64,000 bases of DNA from an uncultured Lachnospiraceae bacterium (GTDB taxonomy: Bacteria; Bacillota; Clostridia; Lachnospirales; Lachnospiraceae). Every line of letters begins with the position of its first letter. Position 1 is the stretch's first letter. The stretch spans positions 124,001 to 188,000 of the forward strand of contig ONHB01000001.1 of the NCBI GenBank assembly GCA_900317505.1, given 5' to 3'. The notes below the pieces were generated by a model. It was not told the DNA's origin and searched no databases. It was given only the letters and a program-made list of their open reading frames with translations. This document shows positions 38,533 through 46,804 of this stretch, piece by piece. A program made the translations under genes and the position numbers.

Positions 38533-38809
38533 TAAAAAATCCCCTGCATACAAATGCAAGGGACGAATAAACAATATATCCGCGGTACCACCCACGTTCC
38601 TGTCTGTAACAAACAGGCACTTTTATCCGATTAACGCTCAGCACACGTCATCCTCTACCAGTCAGTCTGCCTTCAAGGATGAAGCTCCGATGGGAAATTC
38701 ATTTTAAATGAGAACTGAAGGAAGCTTTCAGCCGGTGACTTCCTCTCTCTGACAGTACATAAAAAACTACTATGCATCTTCACTGCTTTTAGTTATGAAT
38801 TTATGTAAC
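38533..38809 (-). ncRNA. T-box riboswitch (tRNA-Phe) upstream of pheST
   Basis: The 389-base gap before pheS holds a complete T-box leader. The conserved T-box core TGGGTGGTACCGCGG lies at 38594-38580 on the minus strand; it is followed by a terminator hairpin (arms TCCCTTGCAT and ATGCAGGGGA) with a T run at 38562-38533. Upstream are a stem I with an AGTA specifier-loop motif and GAATTTCCC at 38700-38692, where UUC (or the overlapping UUU) would be the Phe specifier. Uncharged tRNA-Phe should allow read-through into pheS-pheT-queA. Confidence 0.93.
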
Positions 38810-38815
38810 ACATTC

Positions 38816-38844
38816 ATTCTAATTTGTTCTTTTTAAAAAGTCAA
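38816..38844 (-). promoter_or_regulatory. Promoter of the pheST T-box transcript
   Basis: Minus strand TTGACT (38844-38839), 17 bases, TAGAAT (38821-38816), placing the RNA start near 38809, just before T-box stem I. Confidence 0.8.
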
Positions 38845-38860
38845 GCCGGATTTTGTCAAT

Positions 38861-39730
38861 TTATGACTTGGTGCGTGGCAGCTTATGCCGGATCTTCTTT
38901 TCGGAAAAACGTGCGATCAGAAATTCGGTAGCCGGCATCAGGAATTTACTAAGCAATGCCCCTAAAAACAGAAGGTAAAACGCAAAGTAAAACCACAACA
39001 TCAAAAAGATAATGGTCGTCATGCTTCCATAGATACTCGTACCTGTAAAATACCGGACATAAATTGAAAATGCATAGGAAAAGCCTGACCAGGTGACAGC
39101 CACAAATACAGCTCCTACAATCTGTGTTTTCCAGTCCAGCTTTTTATTCGGAATAAAGGTAAATAATAAAATAAAAAACAAACACAGCAGGATAAAAATA
39201 ACAAACAGCTTAAGTTGTGAAAACAAAAAGTTCAGCACAGTAATTTCCGGCATTCTTTCTGCAAAAACTTCTGCAATACTTTCACCGAATACACCGACAA
39301 CCAGGGAAATCAGGATCAAAAGCACCATAAGCACAGTATAGACACTGGCACGGATACGCTGAATGATATAATTGTACTGGGCATAGGAACGATGAATGGC
39401 ATTCAGCCCACGGATAATGGCAAGCATTCCCTTTCCGGCTGACCACATCGTCACAAGTGCTGAGATCGACAGGATCGCCGGAGATTTATCATAGACCTCG
39501 GATACGGTGCTTACTGCCACCGGAACGAGCTTTTGCGGCATAAAACGTGCGACCGCCTCCATCAGATCAGCTTCCGTTACCGGAGTATAGGGAAGGATCG
39601 AGCAGATCACAATGAGCATCGGGATCAGCGACAGCATCATAAAAAAGGCTGCTGATGATGCATAGGCACTAACATGACATTCTGTGACTTCAGTTGAAAA
39701 TTTTTGAGCTAAAAGATATAATTTCCTCAT
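38861..39730 (-). CDS. YihY/BrkB-family inner-membrane protein
   Basis: Polytopic membrane protein of the YihY (former RNase BN misannotation) family; role unclear, often linked to envelope functions. From ATG at 39730 it has 289 residues with about six hydrophobic segments, first at 25-45 (ASSAAFFMMLSLIPMLIVI), and the family blocks MWSAGKGMLAIIRGLNAIH and YGSMTTIIFLMLWFYF. A longer frame begins inside the upstream gene, but GGAG seven bases before 39730 and the family N-terminus support this start. It is translationally linked to the SpoIID-like gene, whose stop lies one base upstream. Confidence 0.9.
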   Translation of the reverse strand: MRKLYLLAQKFSTEVTECHVSAYASSAAFFMMLSLIPMLIVICSILPYTPVTEADLMEAVARFMPQKLVPVAVSTVSEVYDKSPAILSISALVTMWSAGKGMLAIIRGLNAIHRSYAQYNYIIQRIRASVYTVLMVLLILISLVVGVFGESIAEVFAERMPEITVLNFLFSQLKLFVIFILLCLFFILLFTFIPNKKLDWKTQIVGAVFVAVTWSGFSYAFSIYVRYFTGTSIYGSMTTIIFLMLWFYFAFYLLFLGALLSKFLMPATEFLIARFSEKKIRHKLPRTKS

Positions 39731-39731
39731 T

Positions 39732-42212
39732 TTAATACTCCAAAACCGTTGTGTTTTCAAAAAAGAACTGCAGGATATCCGTGCAGGTATATCCCCTGTC
39801 AGCCATTGCTTTGGCACCGTTCTGACTCATACCGATTCCATGTCCGTATCCGCCACCAGTCAGACTGTAGGTATGAACTGAATTGGTATCAGGATCAACA
39901 CTGACATCCAGAAAAGCAAATGCACTCGGCAACAATCCGGCAACGTGGCTCTGCTTTCCGTTGGCAAGTGTCACATAATCCGTCTCATTGACAAGAACAG
40001 CACGTACATTGTGCTCCCCGATTACCTTTACACTGCCTTCCGGCCCCTGTATCAGCAATTCATCTATGACACCGCCATCCTCTCTTTTCAAGACTTCCAT
40101 TCTTTCAACCTTTGAAAAAACAGGTGGTGTCACCGTGGTTTCGTATTCACCCTGGGCGTTTAACGTCTGTACATTTTTAGATCCCGCCTCATATCTTTTT
40201 ATCAGATTTTGATTTAGTCTGTCAATATCAAAATTGGTCTGATAGCTCCATCGGTACCAGCTCTGCGAGGATTCAAAATCCGCTTCATGGATTTCTGATA
40301 TATATTTCCTGAAAACCTCCTCATTGGTGATATCATCCGTAAATTCTTCATCGGACAGATGCTTTGAAACCATATACCGGTATAAATCCGCTGACGGACT
40401 GTGCCATGCATCAATATCCGTACCAAAGCCACAGGATGTGGAATAATAATAAACCTCCGCGGGATGCCCCTCATAGGTTAGGATCATATCTTTGGTCTCC
40501 CGGATCGCCAATGTGGTGTTTTCATTTTCATCAATATTATTGTAGACTTGGAAGCCTGCACTGTCATCCACATGTGCCCCATAATTCATAAGTCCCGGCT
40601 TCTGCATCTTGTCATAGGCATAGGTTCTTGCACATACTGCCTGTGCCTTCAATGCCTCCGTCGGATAGGATGACGGCATTTCGCTTGGTACAACCGAATA
40701 TAGGTACTCTTCCAGTAAAACTTCGTTGATCAGTATAAGGCCATCCTCTGTCCGCACAATTTCAAAGTTTCCACGATATGCCGGAACTCCTTGGGCACGG
40801 CTGATGGATAAAAACGAGGTGCGTGCCAGATTTGTCTCGGGGCGGATATAAATCCTGCCATTGTCCAAAACAGGATCATCCTTGGAAACCGTAAATTCCT
40901 CTCCAGCCAGACGTTTCTCATCATTGACAAAATAATTCTGGTCGCAGGTCAGGGTAATGCTGTCATGAAATGCCGAAGCAAAATCAGAGGCTTTGATCAG
41001 AACACGGATATTTTCCATATTTTCTTCTCTGGTCACAAGTCCTGCAACTACCTGCCCATCATGATTTAAGACAAAATCCGTAAAATCATAACCGATCTTT
41101 AGATCCGCCTTGGAATAAAGCTCCTTTTCTCCATACAGCTTATAAACCGGGAGCCTTCCTGAATAATCATAAGTCCCGCTTCCCTCCAGTTCGATCTGCG
41201 AATCGTCTACACGTAAAAGCTTTCCGCTGACATAATCGGTATAAACCTCAACATAGGACACTCCACCGTCCTCAAAATGAATATCTGCAATATTTTCAAA
41301 GGAATTATAATTTTCTCCATCCTTTGTCTTTACCGATTCTGTCCCTGTATTGAGTAACAGTCGGAAATCCTGATATTCCACCAAAAGCTTCATCGGCTGA
41401 TTGGATACGATAAAAACCGTATTGATATCAAAAGCAGGCTTTTCAGCTTCATAATATGAAGTGATGTCTGCCAGCACATAATCTCCGCTGGATAAATAAA
41501 CAGTCCGGTTAAACAGATGGCTGCTCTGCTCCTCCTTCTGGCTTTCCTGGAATCCATTTGCAAAATAACGAACCTCGATCTCTTTGGAATCGGCAGAAGC
41601 AAAATAGGCAACCGCTGCTGTATCAGGTGCTTCAAAGGCTGCAGTCTCTTCATTTAAGCTTGTGATATCCTGATCATAAGCAAGCGGAATGACTGATTTT
41701 TCCTCAACAGGCACATCCGCATGCAAAACCTCCCACAGAGAATAAAAAAGATCAAAATAATCTGTAGCGGCAATGCCGGATGATCCCTTTTTATATTCAT
41801 CAAAGGCATTTTCGGTCTTTTTTTCAATTTCACCTTCATAGACGGAATAAAGATCTTTTAAAATCTCTATCATATACAGTGCCTCATCCTTGGTAAGCGC
41901 CTGTGCCTCCGGATCCTGGTCATCCGTATCCTTATCTGTCTTTTCCGTCTTTTTATCTTCATCCGACGCATCCTGTGTCAGATATCTGGAAAATTCATCA
42001 ATATCCATCTGTTTCTGATACAGATCCTCACCCTTACAGCACAGATACCCAAAAAGCAGAAAGGCATCCTGCTTTTGCATAAGCATTCCGGTTTCTTTTT
42101 CTGTATGATCCAGATATCTGTTTTTGACAACCACCACCAAAAAACAGATGATAACAGCTAATATAAGTATCAGAAAAAGGATTTTTATCTCCGATTTTTT
42201 ATGGTTTCTCAT
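39732..42212 (-). CDS. SpoIID/LytB-domain protein with large N-terminal extension
   Basis: Predicted single-pass membrane protein, outer-facing. 826 residues: N-terminal membrane helix (about 8-28), an acidic region with DKKTEKTDKDTDDQDPEAQ, a long unrecognised region (about 60-480) and the SpoIID domain (about 480-826) with LEEYLYSVVPSEMPSSYP, EALKAQAVCARTYAY and C-terminal GGGYGHGIGMSQNGA. SpoIID is a lytic transglycosylase acting in spore engulfment; relatives such as LytB also modify amidases. The length (SpoIID itself is about 340) shows this is a different architecture. AAAGGGG lies eight bases before ATG. Confidence 0.9.
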   Translation of the reverse strand: MRNHKKSEIKILFLILILAVIICFLVVVVKNRYLDHTEKETGMLMQKQDAFLLFGYLCCKGEDLYQKQMDIDEFSRYLTQDASDEDKKTEKTDKDTDDQDPEAQALTKDEALYMIEILKDLYSVYEGEIEKKTENAFDEYKKGSSGIAATDYFDLFYSLWEVLHADVPVEEKSVIPLAYDQDITSLNEETAAFEAPDTAAVAYFASADSKEIEVRYFANGFQESQKEEQSSHLFNRTVYLSSGDYVLADITSYYEAEKPAFDINTVFIVSNQPMKLLVEYQDFRLLLNTGTESVKTKDGENYNSFENIADIHFEDGGVSYVEVYTDYVSGKLLRVDDSQIELEGSGTYDYSGRLPVYKLYGEKELYSKADLKIGYDFTDFVLNHDGQVVAGLVTREENMENIRVLIKASDFASAFHDSITLTCDQNYFVNDEKRLAGEEFTVSKDDPVLDNGRIYIRPETNLARTSFLSISRAQGVPAYRGNFEIVRTEDGLILINEVLLEEYLYSVVPSEMPSSYPTEALKAQAVCARTYAYDKMQKPGLMNYGAHVDDSAGFQVYNNIDENENTTLAIRETKDMILTYEGHPAEVYYYSTSCGFGTDIDAWHSPSADLYRYMVSKHLSDEEFTDDITNEEVFRKYISEIHEADFESSQSWYRWSYQTNFDIDRLNQNLIKRYEAGSKNVQTLNAQGEYETTVTPPVFSKVERMEVLKREDGGVIDELLIQGPEGSVKVIGEHNVRAVLVNETDYVTLANGKQSHVAGLLPSAFAFLDVSVDPDTNSVHTYSLTGGGYGHGIGMSQNGAKAMADRGYTCTDILQFFFENTTVLEY

Positions 42213-42253
42213 CCTATTGTCCCCTTTAACTTTAACCAGATTTCCCCATAACA

Positions 42254-42465
42254 TGAAAAAACAGCCCATCTGAGCTGTTTTTCATTCGTTCCCAAAATGT
42301 CTGCTCATGTATTTTGACGCCTAGCTAACGCCAGGTGGGCGACCTCACCCTTACTTCTGAAGTCCACTCACTTAATGGGAGGCTTGACATCCATAAAGTT
42401 TATTGGAATCCCGTTCAAAATCAATGTAGGTTCAAAACAACATGAGATAATCAAACATTTCAGGT
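42254..42465 (-). ncRNA. ssrS: Structured non-coding RNA, probable 6S RNA
   Basis: A 295-base gap holds no coding frame but a rod-like RNA. Its ends pair over a long stretch: CCTGAAATGT with ACATTTTGGG, then CTCATGT..TTTTGA with TCAAAAtACATGAG. The interior carries GATGTCAAGCC, GTGGACTTC, GGTCGCCCACC and a CCTGGCGTTAGCTAGG hairpin. Closing stem, internal bubble and terminal hairpins resemble 6S RNA, which traps sigma-A polymerase in stationary phase. Own TATAAT promoter and terminator. The class is called from memory of clostridial examples and the shape, so a covariance search is needed. Confidence 0.6.
42256..42283 (-). terminator. Terminator of the putative 6S RNA
   Basis: Minus strand hairpin AAAACAGCTCAG / TGGGCTGTTTT followed by TTTTTTC, just before the SpoIID-like gene. 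It closes the RNA upstream of that gene. Confidence 0.8.
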
Positions 42466-42471
42466 ACCTTT

Positions 42472-42500
42472 ATTATACGAAAAATACATGTAAAATACAA
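42472..42500 (-). promoter_or_regulatory. Promoter of the putative 6S RNA
   Basis: Minus strand TATAAT (42477-42472) with TTGTAT (42500-42495) 17 bases upstream, a weak -35. It puts the RNA start near 42465. Confidence 0.65.
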
Positions 42501-42507
42501 CAGTAAT

Positions 42508-43590
42508 TTATCTGTTTTCTTTGACAGTTTTTAACACCAGGCGAGCCGTTTCCTTAAACAATTCTTTGGATTCGGGGTCCAATTTTTTGACCGAATCGAT
42601 CAATCCAAGCATATTTTTCAGACGGATATCCGCAAGCTTTTTGGCCTCCGTTGCATCCAGCGCATCAAAAATGATACCCACAAACTGCTTTCTCTGTTCA
42701 ACCGTAAGCTGCTCTAAACATTCTGTAATCGCCAGATGGGCAAGCACAGCTTCTTTTGACAGATGTTTTTCTTTGATAAACTGGTTTTGGTGTATGAGCC
42801 ACGAAAGCGGATTGTGCTGCATAATTCCCTTTGCACTGCTCTTTACGATAAATTCATTACAGCCATGCATCAGAACGGTTCCTATAATAGACTCATACGG
42901 CATATACCACAAAACCTTTTCTGCAATATTCTGATAGGCCTCCAGCTCCAGAAAATCCTCATGAAATCCGGGGCCATCCATGCTGTACACCTTTAAAAGT
43001 CTCTTTTGTCCGTTTTTGCCACCATGCACGGCACTGTAGACTGCCAGATTGCCACCCTTGGAGTGTCCCATGAGCCGCACTCTGCCTTTCATGGATTGCA
43101 GGACCTTGCGGTAATATACACAGGCTTCCTTCTGCGCGGGCAAAACATCCAGAAATGCCATATTAAAATCTTCCCGCCAGCCGACGATCGTATCGTCTGT
43201 TCCACGGTATACGATGTAGATTTCCCCATTGTCATTTTGAAAGGTCACGGCCGCAAACTGCTTTTCAGCCTTCTCATCAATATGATTGATATAACCGCAC
43301 AGACGCAGGTTTTTATACCGGGGACACCGGGCCATTTTGAGGAAAAGATCAATGACATCCTCCGGAATGATCAGTCCGATTTTATTGTATTTGGAATCTT
43401 CCAAATGCTGCTCCAGCTTGTGGGCAGCTTCGTAAAATGTAACGGTCTCCGTAAAATTGTCTGGGACGATCTGGTCAAGCTCCACATAGGTTGCGGTACA
43501 GAGAGCCAGTGCATCCACCTCTCCGAAACCATCCTGAAAAAAAGTCAGATCACCTCTCCAGTTTAAATAATCCATTACCATATTATTCAT
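42508..43590 (-). CDS. Mbeg1-like / DUF2974 alpha-beta hydrolase
   Basis: Class 3 lipase-like alpha/beta hydrolase of the Mbeg1/DUF2974 group, conserved in gut Firmicutes. The 360 residues include GDLTFFQDGFGEVDALALCTATYVELD at the start, VYRGTDDTIVGWREDFNMAF (about 128-148, oxyanion region), the nucleophile elbow in MGHSKGGNLAVY (Ser near residue 174) and YSMDGPGF. No signal peptide. Substrate unknown. It is preceded on the DNA by the 3' flank of thrC and followed by the 6S RNA promoter. The ATG at 43590 has AGG adjacent; an ATG nine bases later has better spacing. Confidence 0.85.
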   Translation of the reverse strand: MNNMVMDYLNWRGDLTFFQDGFGEVDALALCTATYVELDQIVPDNFTETVTFYEAAHKLEQHLEDSKYNKIGLIIPEDVIDLFLKMARCPRYKNLRLCGYINHIDEKAEKQFAAVTFQNDNGEIYIVYRGTDDTIVGWREDFNMAFLDVLPAQKEACVYYRKVLQSMKGRVRLMGHSKGGNLAVYSAVHGGKNGQKRLLKVYSMDGPGFHEDFLELEAYQNIAEKVLWYMPYESIIGTVLMHGCNEFIVKSSAKGIMQHNPLSWLIHQNQFIKEKHLSKEAVLAHLAITECLEQLTVEQRKQFVGIIFDALDATEAKKLADIRLKNMLGLIDSVKKLDPESKELFKETARLVLKTVKENR

Positions 43591-43637
43591 CCTGCATCAA
43601 TCCCCTTTCTTAATTTCTAATTGAAGTAACACAGATA

Positions 43638-43679
43638 CAAAAAGGGATCTACCAATACCGCTATCAGCAAATCCCTTTC
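43638..43679 (-). terminator. thrC terminator
   Basis: Minus strand stem AAAGGGAT / ATCCCTTT with a 22-base loop and a following TTTTTG; 20 bases past the thrC stop. Confidence 0.65.
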
Positions 43680-43698
43680 TTATGCATATTATTTCCAT

Positions 43699-45186
43699 TT
43701 AGATTCCAAGAAATTTCTTTACAACTTCTTTCATTTCGTCTTTTTCACAAATCGTATCATGAAGCACCGGTGCTGTACGGATTTCTTCGATAGCCTTGGG
43801 CACACTGGTATTGGAAATCTTTGACAACTCATCTACCAATGCAAAATCTTCCATTGAATCATACTTGCTGTCGATTGCTTTCATAACACTTCTTGTAAAC
43901 TTGTAAGGGCTTGCTGTTGAAGCAATGATCGTCTTTGTCTGATCATCGGTCTCTTTCCGATACTTTTTGTATGCAGCTGCTGCAACGGCAGTATGTGTAT
44001 CGATAACATAACCAAACTCATCATATAAAGCTTTGATCATCGCAAAGCATTCCTCTTCGGAAGCATAGCCGCCGACAAAATCTGTAAGCTTCTCTCTCAT
44101 CTCAGGTGTGATCTCATATTCACCTTTTTCTTTGAGAGCATTCATCAATGCAGCATTTTTTTGTGCATCATCACCACAGATACGGTAGATCAGTCTCTCA
44201 AGGTTGGAGGAAATCAAAATATCCATAGACGGTGAGCTTGTCAGAATAAACTCACGGTTTCTGTCATATTTACCGGTTGAGAAAAAGTCAAACAGTACTT
44301 TATTGTCATTGGATGCACAGATCAGCTTGTTGATCGGGACACCCATGTTTTTAGCATAATATGCAGCAAGGATATTACCAAAATTGCCTGTCGGAACAAC
44401 CACATTAATCTTTTCACCGTTTTTAATGCGTTCCTGACCTAAAAGTGTGGCATAAGAATATACATAATAAACAATCTGGGGAACCAGACGTCCGATATTG
44501 ATGGAGTTAGCAGATGAGAACTGGAAGCCTGCGGCGTCAAGCTCTTTTGCAAAAGCACTGTCTCCAAAAATATTTTTAACACCGGTCTGGGCATCATCGA
44601 AATTGCCGTGAATACCTACTACATGTGTATTTTTGCCCTTCTGGGTAACCATCTGTTTTTCCTGGATCGGGCTGACACCGTTTTTGGGATAGAATACAAC
44701 AATCCTTGTACCCTCAACATCGGCAAAGCCTGCAAGTGCAGCCTTACCTGTATCTCCGCTTGTTGCTGTCAAAATCACGATCTCATTGTGTACATGATTT
44801 TTCTTTGCGGATGTTGTCAGTAAATGCGGCAGAATGGACAATGCCATATCCTTAAACGCAATGGTTGCACCATGATACAATTCGAGATAATAAGCATCTC
44901 CGGCTTCTGTTAAAGGTGCAATAGCTTCTGTATCAAATTTGGAATCATAAGCCTTGGTAATACATGCTTCAAGCTCTTCCTTGGTAAAATCCGTCAGATA
45001 TAACTTCATGACTTCATAAGCAACCTGCTGATATGACATAGTTGCTAACTGTTCTAAAGAAACATCCAAAGCAGGTATCTGCATTGGCACAAATAAACCA
45101 CCGTCATCTGCAAGGCCCTTTAAGATTGCCTGGGATGCGGTTACCGGCTGACTGTCACTTCGTGTACTTTTGTATAAAATTTCCAT
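43699..45186 (-). CDS. thrC: Threonine synthase
   Basis: PLP enzyme converting O-phosphohomoserine to threonine. 495 residues: PLP lysine in GATIAFKDMALS (near residue 113), the phosphate-binding TATSGDTGKAA near residue 139, VVPTGNFGNILAAYYAK near residue 268. This is the long class of threonine synthase seen in clostridia and E. coli rather than the short Bacillus form. GAGGG is about nine bases before ATG. Monocistronic with a good promoter and terminator; other thr genes are not in the window. Confidence 0.96.
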   Translation of the reverse strand: MEILYKSTRSDSQPVTASQAILKGLADDGGLFVPMQIPALDVSLEQLATMSYQQVAYEVMKLYLTDFTKEELEACITKAYDSKFDTEAIAPLTEAGDAYYLELYHGATIAFKDMALSILPHLLTTSAKKNHVHNEIVILTATSGDTGKAALAGFADVEGTRIVVFYPKNGVSPIQEKQMVTQKGKNTHVVGIHGNFDDAQTGVKNIFGDSAFAKELDAAGFQFSSANSINIGRLVPQIVYYVYSYATLLGQERIKNGEKINVVVPTGNFGNILAAYYAKNMGVPINKLICASNDNKVLFDFFSTGKYDRNREFILTSSPSMDILISSNLERLIYRICGDDAQKNAALMNALKEKGEYEITPEMREKLTDFVGGYASEEECFAMIKALYDEFGYVIDTHTAVAAAAYKKYRKETDDQTKTIIASTASPYKFTRSVMKAIDSKYDSMEDFALVDELSKISNTSVPKAIEEIRTAPVLHDTICEKDEMKEVVKKFLGI

Positions 45187-45222
45187 TTATCCAACCCTCG
45201 AATCGTATTTATTTACGGCGTT

Positions 45223-45251
45223 ATTATAACATAACAGCCCCTGAAAGGCAA
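45223..45251 (-). promoter_or_regulatory. thrC promoter
   Basis: Minus strand TTGCCT (45251-45246), 17 bases, TATAAT (45228-45223), about 35 bases before thrC; TG two bases upstream of the -10 is weakly extended. Confidence 0.72.
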
Positions 45252-45265
45252 CGAAAAGGGCGGGC

Positions 45266-45895
45266 TCATTTAAAAAAACTGTGTCTTCCGTAATCAAATA
45301 CATGATCAAGCTTTGTATAAAACCAGCTGCTCTTCTCCGCTGAAACAGCTGACGAACATATAAAATACAAAGCTCCCTCCGATATGTCATCACCATATAA
45401 GGCTCTCTTTACAGCCTCTCTGGTTTCCTCCGAGACGCGGACACTGCCAAGCCTTCCGTTGTAAGCCGTTGCAAACTGTATCTTGCCTCCGTCAGCCTGA
45501 TATACGACATCATATACGGTTGACGGAAACCGCTTACTGTTTACACGGTTTAAAACAACGTTAGCAACAAGCAGCTTTCCGTTTTCATCCTCACATCCGG
45601 CCTCAGCCTCTACAACCCTTAACAGGGTATCATAATCTCTTTCTGACAGCTCATATACATATTCCCTGTTCATCACCTCGGAATCGATCACATGTGCTCT
45701 TGATACATAGGACGGTGTTTCCACCTCATACATCTGTGCATTTTCATTTCCGTCATCCCCATATGCAATGACCATTTTTTCCTGTGTTCCATCGTTTTTC
45801 ATCGCCTGTATTTTCTGAAAAGTTATCCCTATGGTAAAAATACTAATGAATGCCAGATACGCGATCACAACGGCATTCAGATATTTTTTCTTCAT
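45266..45895 (-). CDS. Cell-wall hydrolase, SleB/CwlJ (Hydrolase_2) family
   Basis: Predicted membrane-anchored or exported peptidoglycan hydrolase. 209 residues: an N-terminal hydrophobic segment (about 5-25) and the SleB-type domain (about 100-209) with LLRVVEAEAGCEDENGKLLVANVVLNRV (catalytic Glu in VEAEAG), then SKRFPSTVYDVVYQ and ALYFICSS. SleB and CwlJ degrade spore cortex, but this short, SPxx-free form is also found in vegetative wall turnover. GGGAG lies seven bases before the ATG at 45895; the ten extra codons upstream are rejected. Confidence 0.9.
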   Translation of the reverse strand: MKKKYLNAVVIAYLAFISIFTIGITFQKIQAMKNDGTQEKMVIAYGDDGNENAQMYEVETPSYVSRAHVIDSEVMNREYVYELSERDYDTLLRVVEAEAGCEDENGKLLVANVVLNRVNSKRFPSTVYDVVYQADGGKIQFATAYNGRLGSVRVSEETREAVKRALYGDDISEGALYFICSSAVSAEKSSWFYTKLDHVFDYGRHSFFK

Positions 45896-45977
45896 AGATT
45901 TCTCCCTTATTGAAAATAATGCCAATAAACACTACACTAATATTTTATACAAGCTGTCTGTAAAATATTACTAAAAA

Positions 45978-46006
45978 TTGAGTTATATGGTAAGACATGG
46001 TATCAT
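45978..46006 (+). promoter_or_regulatory. Promoter predicted to give a leaderless mRNA
   Basis: TTGAGT (45978-45983), 17 bases, TATCAT (46001-46006), then only six bases to the ATG at 46013. Transcription should start at or beside the A of the start codon, and there is no ribosome binding site upstream. Confidence 0.65.
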
Positions 46007-46012
46007 TTCTAT

Positions 46013-46804
46013 ATGAAAAAAGACACGGGAATTTATATATCGACAAAAAAAGACGGCTCCATCTATTACAGGGTCAGTCTTACATACCGCAATAAGCATA
46101 TCAGTCTCGGCAGCTTTACGGACAAAGAGCATGCTTCTCATGCCTACCGGGAGGCCAAAGCGATTCTCTCCGATTCTGCCTGTACACACACAGCCTATAC
46201 CCCCAAATACCTTGGCTATGACAAATTTATTACGCTTGTAAACTTCCGGGACAACGGCATATATATCAAAACACCGATTTATATCATGCTGCACTTTTTT
46301 TTATATTATTACAGCAGTGAGACCATCTTTACCTTTGATATTGATGATCTGTTTTATTATGCCAATCACAAGATCATGAAGCGCGGCCGGCATCTGTTTG
46401 TGGCAGATTACGGCATGCAGGTAAACATTTTAAACCGCTACGGCATCCGCAACTACGCTGTGGAAAACCGGGACTATTATTTTGCCAATCACAACTCTTT
46501 CGATTTCCGGTACTCCAATGTTATCTGCATCAATCCCTATTATGGTGTCACGCAGCAGAAATTGCCGTCCGGTCAATGCCTCTACAAAGTAAAGATCCAT
46601 ATCAATGGCAATTATCTTGTAGGCACCTATAACGATCTCAATCAGGCGGCTATCGCATACAATAAAGCCGTAGATATTGTCAAAAAACAGGGTTATGACA
46701 AAAACTACGACTTTAATTATATTGAGGGCTTAAGCCCTGCCCAGTATGCACAAATGTATTCGGAATGTTCTATTTCCGATAAGCTTTATCATCTCATTTT
46801 GTAA
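46013..46804 (+). CDS. AP2-like / eroded HNH homing-endonuclease-type protein
   Basis: 263 residues with two AP2/integrase-like DNA-binding motifs: residues 6-50 (YYRVSLTYRNKHISLGSFTDKEHASHAYREA) have the beta-beta-beta-helix pattern ending LGxFxxxxxAxxAY, and 176-225 repeat it (YKVKIHINGNYLVGTYNDLNQAAIAYNKA). Between them FANHNSFDFRYSNV (157-170) aligns with the HNH consensus DH-x-N-x-x-LDNRRSNL but lacks key residues. This is the layout of HNH-AP2 homing endonucleases with an apparently dead nuclease. The stop overlaps the convergent GH25-like gene by 16 bases. Role as a DNA-binding regulator is inference. Confidence 0.65.
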   Translation: MKKDTGIYISTKKDGSIYYRVSLTYRNKHISLGSFTDKEHASHAYREAKAILSDSACTHTAYTPKYLGYDKFITLVNFRDNGIYIKTPIYIMLHFFLYYYSSETIFTFDIDDLFYYANHKIMKRGRHLFVADYGMQVNILNRYGIRNYAVENRDYYFANHNSFDFRYSNVICINPYYGVTQQKLPSGQCLYKVKIHINGNYLVGTYNDLNQAAIAYNKAVDIVKKQGYDKNYDFNYIEGLSPAQYAQMYSECSISDKLYHLIL

